From Accumulibacter appositus (GTDB taxonomy: Bacteria > Pseudomonadota > Gammaproteobacteria > Burkholderiales > Rhodocyclaceae), in assembly GCF_035440685.1 (NCBI RefSeq), contig NZ_DAORMW010000019.1: 64,000 bases of DNA; one strand, 5' to 3'. Position numbers and translations under genes: made by a program. Shown here piece after piece: positions 62,374-64,000 of the stretch; the stretch's first letter is position 1, and each line of letters opens with the position of its first letter. The notes under the pieces are model-generated. The model did not search any database. It was not told the origin of the DNA and saw nothing but the letters and a program-made list of their open reading frames with translations.

Positions 62374-64000
62374 ATGGATAACCGACGCCTGCTCCTGTTG
62401 CTGATCTTCTCCTTCTCGCTGGTAATGCTCTGGGATGCCTGGCAGAAATACAATCAGCCCCCGCCAGTTGCACCCGTGGCGACCGCCGGGATAGTGGCTT
62501 CCGGATCGACGGCCGCCCCGGCAGCGCCGCAACCCTCCACAAGCCTGCATTCGCCGGTGCCGACGCTACCCGGCGCCGCAGCTGTGCCGTTTATGCCAAC
62601 CGGTGAGACGGTGACCATCAGGACCGACCTCTTCGTCGCCGAGATCTCGTCACAGGGCGGCGATATCGTTCGCATGACTCTGGACGATTACAAGGACACC
62701 GAGCGCAAGAGCAAGGACTTCGCTCTTTTCGAGCGACGTCACCAGTATGCCGCGCAAAGTGGCTTGATCGGCGAAGGTTTGCCAAACCACAAGACTGCCT
62801 TCTCGGCCGTTCCCGGCGACCGAGAACTCAGTGGCGACGCGAGCACGCTGCAGCTTCGCCTCGAAGCAGCGCCCAGCAATGGCGTCAAGGTAAGCAAGAT
62901 CTACACCTTTACCCGTGGCAGCTATCTGATCGATGTCGCCTACGAAATCGACAATGGTAGCGAGAAGCAGGTCACGGCGCACGCTTACTATCAGTTCCAG
63001 CGCGATACGGCGCCACCGGAAGGCGAAAGCCGCATGGTGATGACCTTCACCGGGCCCGCGGTCTATACGGAGCAGGAGAAGTTCCAAAAGGTCGGCTTCT
63101 CCGATATCGAAGCGGGTAAAGCCAAGTTTGTCACGCAGGCGGACAACGGCTGGGTCGCGATGATCCAGCACTATTTTGTCGCCGCCTGGGTACCGCCGGA
63201 AAAGCTGTCGCGCGAGTACTACATGCGTAAGCTGGACAGCACCACCGCCCCGGCGATCACCGCTGGCGTGATCGTGCCGGTGCCGGTGGTCGCACCCGGT
63301 ACAAAGGTGGACTTTTCAGTTCCTCTCTATGCGGGTCCGCAACTGCAGAGCAAGCTCGACCATCTGGCACTGCCCAAGGCTGAAGGTGGAATTGGTGCGC
63401 AGGGCCTGCCACTGGTCGTCGACTACGGCTGGCTGACGATCATCGCCGCACCGATCTTCTGGTGTCTGCAGGCGATCCACCAAGTGGTCGGCAACTGGGG
63501 CTGGGCAATTGTTCTGCTTACCGTCGCCATCAAGTTGCTGTTCTTTCCCCTTTCGGCGGCCAGCTACAAGTCGATGGCCAAAATGCGCACTGTCACTCCA
63601 CTGCTGGTTAAGCTGAAGGAGCGGCACGCCGGCGATCGCCAGAAGCTCAACCAGGAAATGATGGAGCTGTACAAGCGCGAAAAAATCAATCCTCTGGGTG
63701 GTTGTCTGCCGATCGCGGTGCAGATCCCGGTCTTCATTGCCCTCTACTGGGCACTTCTCGGTGCCGTGGAAATCCGTGATGCACCGTGGATCCTGTGGAT
63801 TACCGACCTGTCGGCGAGCGATCCCTACTATGTCCTGCCGGTAGTGATGGTGATCACCATGCTCATCCAGACACGCCTCAATCCAACACCGCCGGACCCG
63901 ATCCAGGCGAAGGTGATGATGATGATGCCGTTCATCTTCGGCGCCATGTTCTTCTTCTTCCCGGCTGGCCTGGTGCTGTACTGGGTGGTCAACAACACCC
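62374..64000 (+). CDS. yidC: Membrane protein insertase YidC (3' end beyond window)
   Basis: This is an incomplete protein of at least 542 residues. It has an N-terminal anchor (RRLLLLLIFSFSLVMLWDAW, 4-23) and a periplasmic P1 domain up to about residue 340. The conserved five-segment insertase domain begins near YGWLTIIAAPIFWCLQAIH and includes LLTVAIKLLFFPLSAASYKS and PLGGCLPIAVQIPVFIALYW. The frame is open at the window edge. It inserts membrane proteins together with YidD and Sec. The Pro/Ala-rich linker after the anchor is unusually long. Confidence 0.95.
   Translation, partial: MDNRRLLLLLIFSFSLVMLWDAWQKYNQPPPVAPVATAGIVASGSTAAPAAPQPSTSLHSPVPTLPGAAAVPFMPTGETVTIRTDLFVAEISSQGGDIVRMTLDDYKDTERKSKDFALFERRHQYAAQSGLIGEGLPNHKTAFSAVPGDRELSGDASTLQLRLEAAPSNGVKVSKIYTFTRGSYLIDVAYEIDNGSEKQVTAHAYYQFQRDTAPPEGESRMVMTFTGPAVYTEQEKFQKVGFSDIEAGKAKFVTQADNGWVAMIQHYFVAAWVPPEKLSREYYMRKLDSTTAPAITAGVIVPVPVVAPGTKVDFSVPLYAGPQLQSKLDHLALPKAEGGIGAQGLPLVVDYGWLTIIAAPIFWCLQAIHQVVGNWGWAIVLLTVAIKLLFFPLSAASYKSMAKMRTVTPLLVKLKERHAGDRQKLNQEMMELYKREKINPLGGCLPIAVQIPVFIALYWALLGAVEIRDAPWILWITDLSASDPYYVLPVVMVITMLIQTRLNPTPPDPIQAKVMMMMPFIFGAMFFFFPAGLVLYWVVNNT

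Overview
The window looks like the replication-origin region of a GC-rich betaproteobacterium. The order yidC-yidD-rnpA-rpmH | dnaA-dnaN-gyrB, the block rsmB-DUF4390-ntrY-ntrX-trkA-trkH and the block fmt-def-LysM-dprA-smg-topB are typical of Rhodocyclales-type genomes. An exopolyphosphatase, a membrane pyrophosphatase and an animal-type fused phosphofructokinase suggest a polyphosphate-accumulating relative of Candidatus Accumulibacter. That assignment is inference from gene content.

Layout. 1-12.7 kb is accessory and disturbed. It has an edge-truncated ORF, two diverged IS5-type elements in direct orientation 47 bp apart, an unknown membrane protein whose stop codon abuts the second element, an orphan group II intron domain V/VI, an ene-reductase, NnrS, three small genes, a decayed methyltransferase, an IS1380-type element and a diguanylate cyclase. 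12.8-22.3 kb holds an NTF2-like protein, fructokinase, a MOSC protein, an unknown exported protein, ppx, priA and hemE. 22.3-30.7 kb is one minus-strand run ending in the Trk potassium system, preceded by the NtrYX two-component pair and RsmB. 30.8-44.2 kb is mostly housekeeping: CDF transporter, S1/P1 nuclease, htpX, fmt/def, LysM protein, dprA, smg, topB, oxyR, an RsuA-type pseudouridine synthase, DUF1840 and an amidase. 44.2-48.4 kb holds thiC under a TPP riboswitch, tRNA-Glu(TTC), tRNA-Ala(GGC), a WaaP-like kinase and pyrF. 48.5-55.8 kb is a minus-strand energy cluster: a two-domain phosphofructokinase, a proton pyrophosphatase, and two copies of an unrecognised 254-residue family on either side of the pyrophosphatase. 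55.9-64 kb is gyrB-dnaN-dnaA facing rpmH-rnpA-yidD-yidC.

The least explained items are the 254-residue paralogues around hppA, a dispersed intergenic repeat (four copies plus two short hairpin derivatives, several touching stop codons), and two parS-like palindromes at 32.6 and 41.0 kb, which fit the origin-proximal setting. Also of note are a pyrophosphatase with divergent motifs, an NtrX whose AAA domain has lost its signature motifs, and a DnaA-box cluster between hemE and priA.

Start codons were chosen by reading upstream bases for a ribosome binding site and by family length. Where ATG was not the best choice, this is stated. No database search was possible, so family names rest on motif recognition.
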